Shown here: positions 47,649-57,770 of the stretch, piece by piece
Layout: every line of letters starts with the position of its first letter
Numbering within the stretch: the stretch's first letter is position 1
Assembly (NCBI GenBank): GCA_947259095.1
Contig: CAMYLA010000002.1
Location: forward strand, 86,093-150,092
Direction of reading: 5' to 3'
Source: an uncultured Acidimicrobiaceae bacterium
GTDB taxonomy: Bacteria; Actinomycetota; Acidimicrobiia; Acidimicrobiales; SZUA-35
Length of the DNA: 64,000 nt
The notes under the pieces: model-generated
The model's input: only the letters and a program-made list of their open reading frames with translations
The model's database searches: none
What the model was told of the DNA's origin: nothing
Position numbers and translations under genes: made by a program

Positions 47649-49541
47649 ATGACCGACCGGTCACGGATCCAGGGCCTGGCCCGGTCCGACGCCTTCGTCA
47701 ACGCCCCGGTGGCCTACTCGATCCTCGACGCCGACGGCCGGCAGGTGGGAGCCAACGCCGCCTTCCACGACCTGTTCCGAACCGAGCAGAGCCTGGTCCG
47801 GGTCGAGGACATCACCCACCCCGACGAAGTCGAGCGGACCTCGACCTACCTCCGCTCGCTGGCCGACGGGGAGTCGGACCGGGTGGTGGTCGACAAGCGC
47901 TACCTCCGGGCCGACGGCACCGTCTTCTGGGGTCGGCTGACCGCGACGCCACTGCTCGACGACGCGGGCCGACCGGAGCTGCTGCTCGGGGTGATCGAGG
48001 ACATCACCACCCAGGTGGAGGCCCTGGTCCAGCTCACCGCGGTGTCCGAGGCCAAGTCCGAATTCGTGGCCCGGGTCAGCCACGACCTGCGGGCCCCGCT
48101 CCACGGGATCAGCGGGCTGGCCGAGCTCCTCGGCCGCCGGACCGCCGACGAGGACGATCGCCGCCTGGTCGACGGCATCGTCCGGGAGACCGAGGCCCTG
48201 CAGGTCCTGGTCGACGACCTCCTCGATCTCTCACGGGTCGAGGCCGGTCGCATCGCGCTCAACCCGGCGGTGTTCTCGCTGAGCCGCTGCATCGAGAGCT
48301 CGGTCGGGCTCCTCCGGGCCCGAGCCGAGGAACGCGGTCTGGAGCTGGGGGTCACGATGGCGCCGGGTGTCGACGGCGACGTCTTGGGCGATGCCGACCG
48401 ACTCCGTCAGGTCCTCGTCAACCTCGTCGACAACGCAGTCAAGTTCACCCGTTCGGGTTCGGTCCGGGTCGACGTCGTCCCGGCCGGCGGCGACGAGGTC
48501 GACATCGAGGTCAACGACACGGGCCCGGGCATCGGTCCCGATGAGATCGAGCGGATCTTCGAGGCCTTCGCCCAGTCCCATGACGATCAGAGCGGCACCG
48601 GGCTCGGGCTGACCATCTCCCGGGACCTGGCCGAGGCCATGGGCGGCTCGCTGACCGTGCGATCCCAGCCCGGCGCCGGCTCGGCGTTCACCCTCCGGCT
48701 GCCCCTGCCCCGCAAGGACATCGCCGATGCCTCCTCCGAAACCCGGAGCCCGGGCGATGGCCGGCGGGGCCGGCCGACCGTGCTCGTCGTCGAGGACAGC
48801 CCGGTCAACCGCCTACTGGTGGCCAGCCAGCTCGACCAGCTGGGCTACGACCACGACCTGGCCATCGACGGACCCCAGGCCCTGGAGGCGGTGGCGGATC
48901 GCCCCTTCGACCTCGTCCTCATGGACTGGCACCTACCCGGCATCGACGGTCTCGAGACGACCAGACGGCTGCGCCGATTCGAGGAGCAGAGCGGGCGGCC
49001 CCGGGTGCCGATCGTGGCCGTCACCGCCCGGACCATGTCGGGCGATCGCCAGCGGTGCCTCGACGCCGGCATGGACGACTTCGTGGCCAAGCCGGCGGGC
49101 CTCGACGACCTCGGCCGGGCGCTGCGCAAGTGGCTGCCCACCGACCCGTCGCCGGCCGGGGAGGCCGTCGAGGGCGGCGACGACGGCGAAGCGGTCACCG
49201 ACCTCGAGGCACTCGAGCGGCTGGTCGACGAGCTCGGTGACGGCTCGATCGTGGCCACGCTGATCGGGACGTACCTGTCCGAGCTCCCGGGTCGGCGCAA
49301 CGCCATCTGCCACGGCGCGGCCGCCGGCGATCTGGAGCAGGTCCGCCGGGCCGCCCACACCCTGAAATCCACCAGCGACGTCGTCGGCGCCACCGCTCTG
49401 GCCGAGCTGTGCAGGGAGCTGGAGGGCCGGGCCGTGGCCGGCGACGGCGCCACGGACGATCTGGTCCGACGACTGGACGAGGCGGCCGACGCCGCCACGA
49501 CAGCACTGCAAGCCGTCCTCTCCAAGCTGGCGGGCCCGTGA
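47649..49541 (+). CDS. Hybrid histidine kinase PAS-HisKA-HATPase-REC-Hpt
   Basis: FVARVSHDLRAPLHGISG; GTGLGLTIS; VLVVEDSPVNRLL...LVLMDWHLPGIDG; AAHTLKSTSDVVGA. Confidence 0.9.
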   Translation: MTDRSRIQGLARSDAFVNAPVAYSILDADGRQVGANAAFHDLFRTEQSLVRVEDITHPDEVERTSTYLRSLADGESDRVVVDKRYLRADGTVFWGRLTATPLLDDAGRPELLLGVIEDITTQVEALVQLTAVSEAKSEFVARVSHDLRAPLHGISGLAELLGRRTADEDDRRLVDGIVRETEALQVLVDDLLDLSRVEAGRIALNPAVFSLSRCIESSVGLLRARAEERGLELGVTMAPGVDGDVLGDADRLRQVLVNLVDNAVKFTRSGSVRVDVVPAGGDEVDIEVNDTGPGIGPDEIERIFEAFAQSHDDQSGTGLGLTISRDLAEAMGGSLTVRSQPGAGSAFTLRLPLPRKDIADASSETRSPGDGRRGRPTVLVVEDSPVNRLLVASQLDQLGYDHDLAIDGPQALEAVADRPFDLVLMDWHLPGIDGLETTRRLRRFEEQSGRPRVPIVAVTARTMSGDRQRCLDAGMDDFVAKPAGLDDLGRALRKWLPTDPSPAGEAVEGGDDGEAVTDLEALERLVDELGDGSIVATLIGTYLSELPGRRNAICHGAAAGDLEQVRRAAHTLKSTSDVVGATALAELCRELEGRAVAGDGATDDLVRRLDEAADAATTALQAVLSKLAGP

Positions 49542-50080
49542 AGGGGGTGGTGTTCAACGTCGTCGAGGAGGTCGTGACCGAGCTCTACGACGCCGAGACC
49601 TGGGACGACCTCCTGGCCGCGGCCGGGGTCGACGGCGCCTATACCGCCCTGGGCAACTACGGCGACGACGAGCTCCTGGAGATCGTCAACGCTGCGGCGA
49701 CGGCGACCGGCCTCGCCCCCGACGATCTGTGGCGCACCGTTGGCCGGCTCGCCCTGCCAAAGCTCGCAGCCCGCCTGCCCGAGCTCGTCGCCGAGGCCGG
49801 TGACGCCCGGAGCTTCCTGATGGCGGTCAACGACATCATCCACCCTGAGGTCCGAGCCCTCTATCCGGAATCGGTGCCGCCGGTCTTCGAGTTCGAGGTC
49901 TCGCCGGCCGGGCTGCTGGTCCGCTACCGGTCGACCCGGCGGCTCGACGCCCTGGCCCAGGGGCTGATGATCGGCTGTGGCGACCTCTTCGACGAGGTGG
50001 TCCGCGTCGAGCCGACCGACAGACCGACCGCCCCCGACGAGGCTCTGTTCTCGGTGCGCTTCGAGGGATCGGGGCCGTGA
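49538..50080 (+). CDS. H-NOX (heme NO/O2-binding) protein 1
   Basis: MKGVVFNVVEEVV; NDIIHPEVRALYPESVPP proximal His; YRSTR = YxSxR; GTG overlaps kinase stop. Confidence 0.88.
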   Translation: MKGVVFNVVEEVVTELYDAETWDDLLAAAGVDGAYTALGNYGDDELLEIVNAAATATGLAPDDLWRTVGRLALPKLAARLPELVAEAGDARSFLMAVNDIIHPEVRALYPESVPPVFEFEVSPAGLLVRYRSTRRLDALAQGLMIGCGDLFDEVVRVEPTDRPTAPDEALFSVRFEGSGP

Positions 50081-51003
50081 CGACGCCCGGCGGCGAGGAG
50101 CCCGGCGGCGGGGACCCCGACGACTCCGCCGCCCTGGAGCGGCTGCGGCGCCGCTACGAGCGGGAGCGCCGGGCTCGGCTCGAGGCCGAGGCCATCGCCG
50201 AGCAGGGCCTTCGTGAGATCTACGCCGCCAACCAGTCCCTCGACCGGCGGATCGCCGAGCGCACCCGGGAGCTCGAGGAGTCGACCCGGCGGGTCCAGGC
50301 CGCCAGCGAGGCCAAGAGCGAGTTCCTGGCCCACATCGGCCACGAGCTGCGAACCCCCATCAACGGCATCACCGGCATGCTCGAGCTCCTCGACGGGGTG
50401 GCCATGCCACCGGAGGCGAGGGAGTGGCTGGCCTCGGCCAGCCAGTCGGGGGCCCACCTCCAGCGCCTCGTCGATCGGATCCTGTGGTTCATCGAGCTGG
50501 AGGCGACCGACCTGACGGCCGAGGCCGCGTCCCGTCCCGTCGAGGAGTTGCTCGACCGCGTGGCGGAGCGCTGGCGGCGGCGCTGCGTCGGGGCCGGTCA
50601 GCTGCTGAGCGTCGAGCTGGCCACGCCGCTCGGGGCGGCCGTGGCCGCCACCGAGGAGCTGGAGCGGGGCCTCGACGAGCTGCTCGACAACGCCGTCAGC
50701 CACGCCTCGGCCGGACCGGTCCGGCTGCGGGCCACGACCCTCGGCGACGAGGTCCGCCTCGAGGTCGAGGACCCGGGGCCGGGCATGGAGGCCAGCGTGG
50801 CCGCCACCGCCCCGGACATGCTCGATCCCGGGGAGGACCCGACGACCAGGCGGAGCGCCGGGGCCGGTATCGGCCTGGCCCTGGTCCGGCGGGTGGCGGC
50901 GGCCCTCGGTGGTCGCTTCGGGATCGAGCGGGCGGACACCGGAGGCTCGATCGTGTGGCTGACCGTCCCCGCAGCCGACCCTCGAGACCTCCGGAAGGAT
51001 TGA
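50077..51003 (+). CDS. Histidine kinase next to H-NOX 1
   Basis: FLAHIGHELRTPINGITGML; GAGIGLALVRRV; GTGA overlap with H-NOX. Confidence 0.88.
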   Translation: MTTPGGEEPGGGDPDDSAALERLRRRYERERRARLEAEAIAEQGLREIYAANQSLDRRIAERTRELEESTRRVQAASEAKSEFLAHIGHELRTPINGITGMLELLDGVAMPPEAREWLASASQSGAHLQRLVDRILWFIELEATDLTAEAASRPVEELLDRVAERWRRRCVGAGQLLSVELATPLGAAVAATEELERGLDELLDNAVSHASAGPVRLRATTLGDEVRLEVEDPGPGMEASVAATAPDMLDPGEDPTTRRSAGAGIGLALVRRVAAALGGRFGIERADTGGSIVWLTVPAADPRDLRKD

Positions 51004-51006
51004 GCT

Positions 51007-52965
51007 TCAGCGGTCCCGCACGTCCAACCGGTAGCCGACCCCCCGGACGGTCTTGATGTGGGACCGGCCATCGAGATCGATCTTGCGCCGGAGGTTGGCG
51101 ATGTGGACGTCGACGACGTGATCGTCCCCGACCCACGTCGGCCCCCAGACCTGCTCCAGCAGCATCTGTCGGGAGAAGACCATGTCGGGCCGCCCGATCA
51201 GCGCCGCCAGCAGGTCGAACTCGATCCTGGTCGGCGACACCTCGGCGTCACCGACATGGACCTCGCGGGCCAGCAGATCGACCCGGAGATCCCCGACCTC
51301 CCGCCGATCACCGTCGGCGGGCCCGGTCCCGACCGATCGGGGCCGGCGCAGCATGGCCTGGATGCGGGCCACCAGCTCCCGGGGGGAGAAGGGCTTCACC
51401 ATGTAGTCGTCGGCCCCGACGGCCAGACCGACCAGGCGATCGACCTCCTCGTCCCTGGCCGTCAGCATGACGACGTAGGCGTCGCTGAAGGTCCGTAGGC
51501 GGCGACAGACCTCGATACCGTCGATACCCGGGAGGCCGAGATCGAGCACAACGACGGTCGGTTCGGCCTCCTCGGCCAGCTCGAGCCCCTGCTCGCCGTC
51601 GGGGGCGACGACCACCTCGTAGCCCTCGCGGGCCAGGACGGCCTCGAGCATCTGTCGGAACTCGGGCGCGTCCTCGACGACGAGTACCGACGCGGCCGGT
51701 GGCCGTTCCGATTCTGGCCCCCGGCCATGGCTGGTGCCGGTTCGGTTGGTCGGGTCGACTGGGCTCGAGCGCAACACGGCTCCACCATCGAGGAACCCGA
51801 CGGGCCGACGGGTCGAGACCTCCTCGGCGGCGCCGAGCTGCGGCTGGCCGAGCTCCACCTCGGCCCCCAGCGGCCCCGGCTTGGCGATGGCGTAGCCCTG
51901 GACGAGGTCGCAACCGAGGTCGATGACATGACGGAGCTCGGATTGGGTCTCGATGCCCTCGGCCACCGTGACGATGCCCATGCTCCGGCACAACTCGACC
52001 ATCGAGCCGACGACCCGGCTCTGGGTGGCCGACCGGTCGATGTCGCGGATGAGGCCCATGTCGAATTTCACGACATCGGGCCGTAGCGAAGCGAAACTGG
52101 TCAACCCGGCGTACCCGGCCCCCAGGTCGTCGAGGACCAGTTGGAAACCCGCTCCTCGGAGGTCGGCCAGCCTGGCGACCCCCGGACCCGTCGGGTCGAG
52201 AGGGGCCCGCTCGGTGATCTCCAGACCGACCCGATCGGCGAACGCCCGGAGGGGCGCCGATTCGTCGAGCAGCATCGGATCGTCGAGCGATTGCGGCAGC
52301 AGATTCACGAAGACCCTGCTGTCGGTTGGCTCCCGGGCCAGGTCGGCAGCCACCCGGTTGCACACGATCCGGTCGAAGTCGGCGTGACGGTCGAGGACCG
52401 AGACGGCTTCGATCAGCTCCGTCGGCGAATGGAACGCCGGATGATCGCTCCGAACCAGGGCCTCGTAGACCATCACCCGTCCCGCAGCCGGCGAGTACAG
52501 CGGCTGGTACACCACTCGAACCGCTTCGAGGGCCGACGTCAGGTCGCACTCGAGCCCGGCCCGGTCGGAGGGCTCGATCGGGGGCTCGGTCTGGAGTGCT
52601 TCGACGATGCAGGCGACGAGGGTATCGGTCGGGCACGGCTTGGTCAGGAAGCGGAACACCCGAGCCTCGTTGACGGCGGCGATCGTCGCTTCGACCGACG
52701 CCTGCCCGCTCAAGACGATGCGACGGACGGACGGGAACTCGCTGCGCACGATGGTCAGGAAGGCTGCACCGGTCAGGCCGGGCATCCGCTCATCGGAGAC
52801 GACGACGTCGACGGGCCGACGACGCAGGATCGACAGCCCCTCCTCCGCGGACGTGGCGGTCAACACGGTGAACGGCTCCGATCGCATGGCGATCCGGAGT
52901 GCCTCGGTCACGTCAGCTTCGTCGTCGACGAGGAGGACCGTCGGGTTGGTCGTTGCGCCGGTCAT
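51007..52965 (-). CDS. REC-EAL-REC-OmpR-type wHTH protein
   Basis: Two REC domains (VLLVDDEADV, VLVVEDAPEF), EAL domain with EALVR/FVNLLP/EITE/DDLGAGY/KFD/AEGIET, C-terminal wHTH VDVHIANLRRKID. Confidence 0.85.
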   Translation of the reverse strand: MTGATTNPTVLLVDDEADVTEALRIAMRSEPFTVLTATSAEEGLSILRRRPVDVVVSDERMPGLTGAAFLTIVRSEFPSVRRIVLSGQASVEATIAAVNEARVFRFLTKPCPTDTLVACIVEALQTEPPIEPSDRAGLECDLTSALEAVRVVYQPLYSPAAGRVMVYEALVRSDHPAFHSPTELIEAVSVLDRHADFDRIVCNRVAADLAREPTDSRVFVNLLPQSLDDPMLLDESAPLRAFADRVGLEITERAPLDPTGPGVARLADLRGAGFQLVLDDLGAGYAGLTSFASLRPDVVKFDMGLIRDIDRSATQSRVVGSMVELCRSMGIVTVAEGIETQSELRHVIDLGCDLVQGYAIAKPGPLGAEVELGQPQLGAAEEVSTRRPVGFLDGGAVLRSSPVDPTNRTGTSHGRGPESERPPAASVLVVEDAPEFRQMLEAVLAREGYEVVVAPDGEQGLELAEEAEPTVVVLDLGLPGIDGIEVCRRLRTFSDAYVVMLTARDEEVDRLVGLAVGADDYMVKPFSPRELVARIQAMLRRPRSVGTGPADGDRREVGDLRVDLLAREVHVGDAEVSPTRIEFDLLAALIGRPDMVFSRQMLLEQVWGPTWVGDDHVVDVHIANLRRKIDLDGRSHIKTVRGVGYRLDVRDR

Positions 52966-54134
52966 GTCGTCGGCCGTGCCAGCGGCTTGATCCTGGGCAC
53001 CTGCGTGGCCGGAGCCAGCACGCAGATCGGCTCGATCACGCCGGCGCTGGCCGCGAAGGCCCTGATCCGGCCGATGAGGGCCGATGTCAGCGCAGTACCG
53101 GCCCCGGCCAGTTTCGGCCCATCGGCCAGCAGGACGTCGGCGTTGAGCGTCATGCCCGCCGCCAGCTGATCGACGGTCACCGCGAGCTCGACCAAGGCCT
53201 CGGTGTCGGCCCGGACCGAGGCCAGCGCGGCCATGAGCGCGGGTGCCGGTGGATCGGCGGACTTCTGGATGGCATCTCGGGCGGCCTGACGGGGGCGCCC
53301 GCCGGCGACCAGACCGTCGTACCGGACGGCGACCCGGAGGATCTCGGCACTCAGCTCGGCGTCGGTCCACGTGGCCAGGTCGGTGTCGTTGCGGATCGGG
53401 TCGGGTCGCACCTGGGACGCGATCATGTCGGCGACGGTCTCCAACCTCGGGATGTTGCCGAGGAGGTCGGCGGCCAACTCCGCATGCTGGGGAGCGGGCC
53501 CACCGTCGCCCCCGTCATCGCTCGCCGGCATCACGACGAACCCGATCTGGGAGAGCATCGTGGCCAGATCGAGGTCCCATGCGACGGGACGATCGAGTCC
53601 CTCGCTGATACCCCGGACCGTCTCCCGGAGCCGCATCGTCCGGCTGTAGGCGCCGGCGCTCACCAGGCCCAACACCTCCGTCAACATCGAGACAGTGCCA
53701 CTGAGGGTGTTGTCGAGCAGGTCCCGCTCGATCGTCTTGAGCCGAGCCGGCTCCAACGCCTCATCGAGGCTCTCGATCAGCACGTCAGGTGGGCAGGGCT
53801 TCGTCAGGAAGCGGAAGATCTTGGCGTCGTTGATGGCGGCGATGGCCGAATCGAGATCCGACTGGCCCGACAGCAGGAGTCGAGGCACCTCGGGATGTCG
53901 GGCCCGGAGCGTCGTCAGGAGGTCGGCCCCGGTCATGCCCGGCATCCGCATGTCCGACAACACGAGGTCGAAGGGCGGACCCCCGTCCGCCTCCTCGGCC
54001 TCGTCGAAGAGGCCAAGGGCCTCGGGACCAGATTCGGCGGTGGTGACGTGGAATCGTTTGCGCAGGTTGAGCTTGATCGCTTCGAGCAACTCGGGTTCGT
54101 CATCGACGCACAGCACGCGGGGTTTCACGCTCAT
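52962..54134 (-). CDS. REC + degenerate HD-GYP-like protein
   Basis: REC VLCVDDEPELL; YSRTMRLRETVRGIS...ATMLSQIGFVVMP replaces HSxx...LHDIGKIxIP. Confidence 0.7.
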   Translation of the reverse strand: MSVKPRVLCVDDEPELLEAIKLNLRKRFHVTTAESGPEALGLFDEAEEADGGPPFDLVLSDMRMPGMTGADLLTTLRARHPEVPRLLLSGQSDLDSAIAAINDAKIFRFLTKPCPPDVLIESLDEALEPARLKTIERDLLDNTLSGTVSMLTEVLGLVSAGAYSRTMRLRETVRGISEGLDRPVAWDLDLATMLSQIGFVVMPASDDGGDGGPAPQHAELAADLLGNIPRLETVADMIASQVRPDPIRNDTDLATWTDAELSAEILRVAVRYDGLVAGGRPRQAARDAIQKSADPPAPALMAALASVRADTEALVELAVTVDQLAAGMTLNADVLLADGPKLAGAGTALTSALIGRIRAFAASAGVIEPICVLAPATQVPRIKPLARPTT

Positions 54135-55369
54135 ACCGTTGTGGACTCCTCGGTCAGGGCAGATCCGGCCTCGATGATGGCGACCGCAGCCGCCAGTTCG
54201 TCGTCGATCCGTGTCCGGTAGGGCGAGCCGAAACCGTGGAAGGTCGAGCGCCGCTGGGCCAACACACCCGCCAGCCGGACGGCCTCGAGCGCCGAGAGCG
54301 CCCGCCCCGCCTCAACCGGCTCAGGCCAGTTCCCGAGCTCGGGACGGTCGTGGCCGTCGGCGACCAGTAGTACTGCGTCCGACGGGAGCCCCCAGACCGA
54401 CAGGAGGTGGGCTCCCAGGTCGGGGTGTCCAACACCGAACAGCTGCCGCTCGGCGTCGATGAGCTCGATGTCGCACCGCTCGGCCAGGGCGTAGGCTTCG
54501 GTCAGCCTGCCGGGGAGTTGTCCGATCTCGACCAGCAGCCCGATGTAGCCGAACAGGCCGCCGAGGCCGGCGACGACGGCATCGCTCGGCCGGGCGAGAC
54601 GAGCCGCCAGGACGCTGACGGTCTCGACGTGGGCGGCCAGTGACTCCGGATCGCAGCCGGGGATCGACTCGGTGGCCAGAAACGAGCGAGCGACCTCGGC
54701 CGACAGGATCAGCTGCGATATCGCGGTGAGCCCGATCCTGGTGACCGCCTCCTGGAGGTCACCGACCGGATTCCCGCCGGAGAAAGCGGAGTTGGCCCAC
54801 TGCATCACCTTGGCCCCGATCGCCGGGTCCCTACCGACCAGTGCCGCCACCCGATCCATCGAGGCGTTGGCGTCAGCGGCCAGCTCGAGTAGCTGGGCGT
54901 ACAGCACGGGTGGTGTCGGCAACGCCGAGATCTCGCCGATGGCGGCCAGGATTGCCGGATCGGCGACGTACCGGCGGTGGCGCACGGCGTCGGCCAACGC
55001 CTCGGCCAGGGTGTCCCGGTCACACGGCTTGCTCAGCCATCGATGGGCGACCGGCACGGACGTCATGACCAGATCGACCCCAGCCTCGCCGGACAGCACG
55101 TAGCGGACGATCTCCGGGTGCTCGGCCCGGATCCGCTCGAGCAGGTCGGCCCCGGTCAGGCCCGGCATGCGCATGTCGGTGACGACCACATCGACGGGCT
55201 CGGTGGCCAACAGCGACAACGCCTCGTCGGCACCGACCGCGAAGAGGAAGCGGTAGGTCCGGCGGAGCCTGCGCAGCGCGCCCTGCAACCCGGCCAGCAC
55301 GCCGTCGTCGTCGTCGACGAACAGGACGACCGGCAGATCGGTCACGCCGCCCGTTTCCTCGGCAGCCAC
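54131..55369 (-). CDS. REC-HDOD protein
   Basis: VLFVDDDDGVL; LPTPPVLYAQLLELAADANASMDRVAALVGRDPAIGAKVMQWANSAF. Confidence 0.85.
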   Translation of the reverse strand: MAAEETGGVTDLPVVLFVDDDDGVLAGLQGALRRLRRTYRFLFAVGADEALSLLATEPVDVVVTDMRMPGLTGADLLERIRAEHPEIVRYVLSGEAGVDLVMTSVPVAHRWLSKPCDRDTLAEALADAVRHRRYVADPAILAAIGEISALPTPPVLYAQLLELAADANASMDRVAALVGRDPAIGAKVMQWANSAFSGGNPVGDLQEAVTRIGLTAISQLILSAEVARSFLATESIPGCDPESLAAHVETVSVLAARLARPSDAVVAGLGGLFGYIGLLVEIGQLPGRLTEAYALAERCDIELIDAERQLFGVGHPDLGAHLLSVWGLPSDAVLLVADGHDRPELGNWPEPVEAGRALSALEAVRLAGVLAQRRSTFHGFGSPYRTRIDDELAAAVAIIEAGSALTEESTTV

Positions 55370-56658
55370 AGGTGAAAGGTGGTGCCCGAACCTGGATCGA
55401 CGTCGAAGTCCAGCCGGCCCCCGTGCTTCGAGACCACGATGTTGTGAGCCAGGGCCAGGCCCTGACCGGTCCCTCGTCCGGGCTCCTTGGTGGTGAAGAA
55501 CGGCTCGAAGACCCGCTCCCGGATCTCCTCGGGGATTCCTCCCCCGGTGTCGGCGATGTCCACCGCCACGCCGTCGGCCTCCGCCCGGGACCGGATGGTG
55601 ATCCGGCCGAGACCACCCGACTCGGCGACGACGTCACCGATGGCATGAGCTGCGTTGACCACCAGGTTGATCAGGACCTGACCCAAGTCACCGCGGTTGC
55701 AGAGCACGTCCGGGATCTGGCCGAGCTCCAGGTCGATCTCGGCCACGTACCTGTACTCGTTCTTGGCGACGGTGAGCGTCGTCTCGATCAGCTGGTTGAG
55801 GTCGGCGGGGGCCAGATCGTCTTCGCCGGGATGGGAGAACTGCTTGAGGGCCTTGACGATGCTGGAGACCCGCTCGATACCGTCGAGGGTTCGAGCAATC
55901 GCCTTCGGCACCTCGTCTTCGACGAACTCGATGTCGATCTCCTCCTCGAGCTCATCGATGGTGGCGACGAGCTTCGGCCCCGTTGGCTCCCCCTGTGCAA
56001 GTGGCTTCAGCTTGCGATATTCCACGACCAGGCCCGTCAGATCCTCGAAGGCGTCGCCGATGAAGCGGGCGCTGTCGCCGATGAACTGGATCGGGGTGTT
56101 GATCTCGTGGGCCACGCCGGCGGCCAGCTGACCGATCGACTCCAACCGCTGGGCGTGACGTAGCTCGACCTCGAGTTGCTTTCGTTCGCTGATGTCGGTG
56201 GCGACGCAGACCGCTCCGACCACCCCGCCGTCCTCGTCGCGCAGCAGCGACGTCGTGAGCAGAACCGGGACGGGTCCGCTCCTCGCCGATTGGAGCTCCG
56301 CCTCGCGAGGACCCAGGCACAGGTGCTCGAGCGCCGGCACCCAGTCCGACCAGGTCGGTCCCAGGAGGAGATCGAACAGGCAGGTGCCGACGAGCTCGTC
56401 GTCGTCTAGGCCGCTCATCCTGGCGGTCGTGCCTCCGACCGAGGTGATGCGACCATCGACATCGGTGATCATCACCGCCGACGACATGCTGGCCAGCACG
56501 TTCTCGAGAAAGACCTTGCTGTCCCGCAACTCGCACTGGGTCACGTAGAGCGATCGGGTCTTGTCCTCTATCATCCGCTCCAGGACCCGGTTCTCGGCCT
56601 GTGCTCGTTCGAGCCGTCGCTCCAGCTTGGCCACTCGCTCCTCGGCCGGGTCGGTCAC
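55342..56658 (-). CDS. PAS histidine kinase
   Basis: [55 protein letters not shown]. Confidence 0.88.
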   Translation of the reverse strand: MTDPAEERVAKLERRLERAQAENRVLERMIEDKTRSLYVTQCELRDSKVFLENVLASMSSAVMITDVDGRITSVGGTTARMSGLDDDELVGTCLFDLLLGPTWSDWVPALEHLCLGPREAELQSARSGPVPVLLTTSLLRDEDGGVVGAVCVATDISERKQLEVELRHAQRLESIGQLAAGVAHEINTPIQFIGDSARFIGDAFEDLTGLVVEYRKLKPLAQGEPTGPKLVATIDELEEEIDIEFVEDEVPKAIARTLDGIERVSSIVKALKQFSHPGEDDLAPADLNQLIETTLTVAKNEYRYVAEIDLELGQIPDVLCNRGDLGQVLINLVVNAAHAIGDVVAESGGLGRITIRSRAEADGVAVDIADTGGGIPEEIRERVFEPFFTTKEPGRGTGQGLALAHNIVVSKHGGRLDFDVDPGSGTTFHLWLPRKRAA

Positions 56659-57254
56659 GCTCGGGCCGAGACGCTCTCGGTCGCGACCTGTCCCGGGCCG
56701 GTGGCCGACGCTCCGACCGCGTCTCCGGATCGGACCAGGAACGAACCGCTGGTTCCCGCCGTCGACCGTCGCTCGTACCCGACCGGGACCCCGTACCAGT
56801 CGGCCAGACCGTCGAGAAACCCTTCGACGAGGGCGAAGAGCCCGAAGTCGGACTCGTAGTTCAGGGTCAGCACCCCCGGGCCGTGCTCGACCGCGCTGAA
56901 TCGGGCTGGGCTGGCCTCGGGATCGAGCTTCCGGACCTCGGTGTGGATCACCGTCTCGAGGTTCAACAGCAACGAGTGGGGATCGTCCAGCCCCTCGAGA
57001 AGGGTGGGCACCGACCGGGCAAGAGCCGGGAAGGAGTGCCTACCGAAGGCTCGGAGGAGCGGCTCGACCTCGACCTCGTGGGTCGTCACTGCGGTGTCAA
57101 CCAGGGCCAGCAGATCGCTGGCCGGGTAGTTGCCAGGGCCCACGAACGGCTCGGCGGTCTCCAGGTCCGTGGCGTCGACGAGGTCCTCGAACGCATCGGG
57201 ACCGTAGGTTTGGTCGACGAAGTCAGCCAACAGCTTGAAAATCGAACCCTTCAT
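56655..57254 (-). CDS. H-NOX-like protein 2 with altered YxSxR
   Basis: MKGSIFKLLADFV; ETVIHTEVRKLDPEASP; YESDF in place of YxSxR. Confidence 0.8.
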   Translation of the reverse strand: MKGSIFKLLADFVDQTYGPDAFEDLVDATDLETAEPFVGPGNYPASDLLALVDTAVTTHEVEVEPLLRAFGRHSFPALARSVPTLLEGLDDPHSLLLNLETVIHTEVRKLDPEASPARFSAVEHGPGVLTLNYESDFGLFALVEGFLDGLADWYGVPVGYERRSTAGTSGSFLVRSGDAVGASATGPGQVATESVSARA

Positions 57255-57294
57255 GGAGCCTCCTCGTGCCCAGCACTCTTCTGCACAGGGACAC

Positions 57295-57639
57295 TTAATC
57301 ATCGGCAATCAGGGCCTGGAAGTTGATGGAACCTATCGGACTCCTCGGCTTTCGTTCCGTTGTAGGCGCTCGGGATTCTGGCCCGTTGCGCAGATCCAGG
57401 GAGCCGATGATCGAAGCTCCCGCAATCTCGAACGGGCGCGGATCACAGGTGTGGAAGGACTCGAGGAGTGCCGCTCGAAGCTCGCTGGCGGGAAGTAACG
57501 AGCGGTCACCCGACGAGGTCGCGAGGTCGACGTCGTGGCCGCGGTTCAGCCCTGCCACCAGCCGATGCTTGACCGAGGCGCCGATATCGATCCCTCCGTC
57601 GTCAGACACGTCAGGATCGTATCCTCCGACCCGAAGCAC
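57295..57639 (-). pseudogene. Fragment resembling RGARIxGxLDL-type oxidoreductase/pentapeptide-like protein
   Basis: LPASELRAALLESFHTCDPRPFEIAGASIIGSLDL. Confidence 0.35.
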
Positions 57640-57716
57640 GAGCCTGCTTGTCGGCGGAAAGAAGGGTCAGGGCGGGTGGCCATGGAGCCCGAGAAGCGCC
57701 CAAACTCACGTTGCCA

Positions 57717-57734
57717 GTGGCACCACAGTGGCAC
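57717..57734. repeat. GTGGCAC-N4-GTGGCAC motif beside intact tRNA-Ser
   Basis: GTGGCACCACAGTGGCAC. Confidence 0.85.
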
Positions 57735-57770
57735 GGGTCCGTTTCGCCCGGAGGGCTACACCCTCGAAAC

